Shown here: one piece after another, positions 62,226 through 64,000 of the stretch
How positions within the stretch are numbered: position 1 is the first letter of the stretch
Layout: each line of letters opens with the position of its first letter
Assembly: GCA_025517465.1 (NCBI GenBank)
Contig: JAOPKE010000011.1
Coordinates: 62,001-126,000 of the forward strand
Direction of reading: 5' to 3'
Length of the DNA: 64,000 nucleotides
Source of the DNA: Halobacteria archaeon HArc-gm2
GTDB taxonomy: Archaea; Halobacteriota; Halobacteria; Halobacteriales; Haloarculaceae
Position numbers and translations under genes: made by a program
The notes under the pieces: generated by a model
Database searches by the model: none
Told to the model about the DNA's origin: nothing
What the model saw: the letters and a program-made list of their open reading frames with translations, nothing else

Positions 62226-63791
62226 TTAGAACACGTCCTCGGCGTCGACCCGGCCGTCCCGCAGCTCGCCCCGGACCGTCACTTCCTGTCCGAGCGTCAC
62301 TGTCTCGCCGGTTTCGACGGTCATCGTCTCCGTCCCGTCGTCGAGGACGACCGGGTCACCGGTCTGGACGACGGTGCCCGTGAACTCGACGTGTTCGCCG
62401 TCGGCCGGGCCGTCGTCGCTGGATCCGTCGTCGCTGGATCCGTCGTCGGCAACGGCGCCGTCGTCGGCACCCTCGCCACCGCCGTCGCCACCCTCACCGC
62501 CGGCGTCGCCTGCGACAGCTGCCGCCTCCGCCGCGGCGTGGTCGTCGCTCTCGTCGCCGGTATCGCCGTCACTGCTACTCCCGCCGGCGAAGTCGTCGAG
62601 GCCGGTCGAACTGCTTCCGGATCCGCCGGCACTGGACCCGGAGCCACCGGAGCCACCGGCGCTCCCACCGGACGGCGCCGTCGCGCCGCTCTCGAGGACG
62701 GTTACGGTCGAGGCCCAGTTCGCGGAGGCCTCCACGTCGTCCTGCCAGCCGTCCTGGATCTCCACGTCGGCGACGAGCACCTCGTCGCCCGGACCGATCT
62801 CCTTGTCGGCCTTGTCGCCCCAGAGTGCGACCCGGATGTCGCCGGTGTCGTCCTGGACGCGGATGTTGCGGACCTGGCCCTCGCTCCCGTCGTCGCGGTC
62901 GAACGTCCGCTTGGGGTCGGTCGATCGGACGACGCCGGCGATGTCGACGGTGTCGTCGATTTCGACGTCGCCGATGGGGTCGGCCTCGGGTTCGAAGGCG
63001 ACCTCCTCGTCGACCTCGTCGACGGCGCCCTGGTCGCCGACGTGAAGTTCGATGCTGCCGTCGCGCTCGCGGACGTAGCCGTCGACAACCTCGACGGCGT
63101 CGCCCGGTTCGAGTTCGTCGGCGCGGTCGGCCCGCTCGTCCCACAGCGTCACCCGGATGCGCCCGGTCTCGTCCCCGAGCGTCAGGTTGGCGACCCGGCC
63201 CTCGCTCCCGTCGTCGCGGTCGAAGGTCCGGATGGAGTCGGTGTCGAGCACGAGTCCGCGGACGTCGACGTCCGACTGCCCCATCGTCAGCGCGTCGATG
63301 GAGGAGCCGTCGCCCGGTTCCACGTCGATGTCGACGTCCTCGTCGGGTTCGGCCTTGTCGACGGAGACCTCCAGCCCGTTGTACCCCTCCTTCGGCCGGC
63401 CCTTTACTCGGAGCACCTGCCCGACCTCCAGCTGGCCGTCGTCGATGGAGGCGGCCTGTTCGTCCCAGAAGGTGAGCCGGATGGCGCCGCTCTCGTCGGC
63501 GGCCTCGACGTTGAGGACGCGGCCCTCCTCGTCTTCGCCGTCGCGCTCGAAGGTCCGCAGGTCGCCGATGGCCATCACCTTCGCGAGGAACTTCACCTCC
63601 TCCATCCCCGGTTCGACGTCGGCCACCGCGTTCACCTCGTTCTCGGACAGTTCGTGGGCGAGCAACATCGCCGCCGTCTCCTCGTCGGCGAGCCCGCCCA
63701 TCTGCTCGACCTTCTCCTCGACGGCCTCCCGGAACGTCTCCTCGTCCACGTCAGTATCGAGATCCGCGTAGATGTCCTCTATCGCACCCAT
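62226..63791 (-). CDS. rpa: RPA-type single-stranded DNA-binding protein
   Basis: 521 residues with a helical N-terminus (about 1-65) and three OB folds (about 70-175, 180-275, 280-380), each with 'G.v.n..l.DetG.IrvtlWde.a' (for example RIRVTLWDERADRADELE). A Gly/Ser/Asp linker and a fourth OB-like end (TGTVVQTGDPVVLDDGTE) follow. No zinc finger is visible. It protects ssDNA in replication and repair. A TATA-like CTTAAGC at about 63821-63828 lies 30 bases upstream of the ATG at 63791, again leaderless. Confidence 0.93.
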   Translation of the reverse strand: MGAIEDIYADLDTDVDEETFREAVEEKVEQMGGLADEETAAMLLAHELSENEVNAVADVEPGMEEVKFLAKVMAIGDLRTFERDGEDEEGRVLNVEAADESGAIRLTFWDEQAASIDDGQLEVGQVLRVKGRPKEGYNGLEVSVDKAEPDEDVDIDVEPGDGSSIDALTMGQSDVDVRGLVLDTDSIRTFDRDDGSEGRVANLTLGDETGRIRVTLWDERADRADELEPGDAVEVVDGYVRERDGSIELHVGDQGAVDEVDEEVAFEPEADPIGDVEIDDTVDIAGVVRSTDPKRTFDRDDGSEGQVRNIRVQDDTGDIRVALWGDKADKEIGPGDEVLVADVEIQDGWQDDVEASANWASTVTVLESGATAPSGGSAGGSGGSGSSAGGSGSSSTGLDDFAGGSSSDGDTGDESDDHAAAEAAAVAGDAGGEGGDGGGEGADDGAVADDGSSDDGSSDDGPADGEHVEFTGTVVQTGDPVVLDDGTETMTVETGETVTLGQEVTVRGELRDGRVDAEDVF

Positions 63792-64000
63792 TTATCGTGT
63801 ACTAGGCAGTGTAGCGCCGCGCTTAAGCGTTGTCGTTGCGCGAACGACCCATCGCTGTCCGGTGGTTTCCCGATCCGTCGCCGAGTGTCTCATAGGCGGA
63901 CCTGTGCCGTCCTGCGGGATAAACCATCGGGCCGTCGGACGAGGGCTCCGGCGACGCGACTGGCGCCGTCAGTCCCGGGACGTCGTCGACACCGTCGTCG

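Noticed and set aside
63823-64000. Minus-strand open frame from the right window edge ending at 63823
   Set aside because: The stop lies in the probable TATA box of RPA and the residues have no recognisable pattern. Too little is visible to call a gene.

Overview
The window is a GC-rich haloarchaeal chromosome segment (class Halobacteria). The evidence is an acidic proteome, leaderless genes with TATA-like boxes about 27 bases upstream, Tat-type secretion signals on most exported proteins, a halorhodopsin, a tandem-fold archaeal histone, ribosomal protein L10e, archaeal-type CCA enzyme and RPA, HalOD1 and zinc-ribbon miniproteins, and an intron-containing tRNA. I cannot name the genus.

Layout. 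1-3.1 kb: an ABC-2 type export operon. 3.1-10.3 kb: phosphoglycerate kinase and type I GAPDH, with a nuclease-like protein, an Hsp20 and a CorC/HlyC-type CBS protein. 10.8-21.7 kb: a maltodextrin island with a binding protein, two permeases, an ATPase, a GH15 glucoamylase, a GH13 amylase and a TrmB-like regulator. A candidate shared operator lies upstream of the ATPase and between the two glycosidases. 21.8-30.6 kb: housekeeping and single genes (ATP-grasp ligase, cupin, L10e, glutathionyl-hydroquinone reductase-like protein, pilin, GT87, cold-shock protein, DUF429). 30.6-41 kb: secreted low-complexity proteins, a PQQ/PKD propeller, an acyl-CoA ligase and small membrane proteins. 41.3-44.3 kb: a SOUL-type protein, halorhodopsin, a lipoprotein, and tRNA-Phe with an array of hairpins that mimic its 3' end. 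44.3-57.8 kb: an accessory, mostly exported block with three paralogous beta-propellers, a cohesin-like and dockerin/lyase-like gene pair, a spondin-domain protein and a PQQ operon. 58.4-63.8 kb: tRNA(CAT) with an intron, a PD-(D/E)XK protein, tRNA-Asn with one tail hairpin, CCA transferase, then HDAC, histone and RPA on one strand.

The most unusual content is non-coding. (1) A family of about 100-bp hairpins (eight copies) has conserved CTGAAAGGGGC / GGGGCTTTC ends and arms that change together. (2) A three-copy 80-bp palindromic MITE-like element is flanked by TGA; two copies sit exactly at TGA stop codons and two adjoin gene remnants. (3) Tandem hairpins lie downstream of tRNA-Phe and tRNA-Asn. 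Their 3' arm copies the T-arm and acceptor end of the local tRNA, their 5' arm is complementary, and they carry one shared core. They alternate with a second hairpin. I regard (3) as the best candidate for an undescribed system, followed by the cohesin/dockerin pair.
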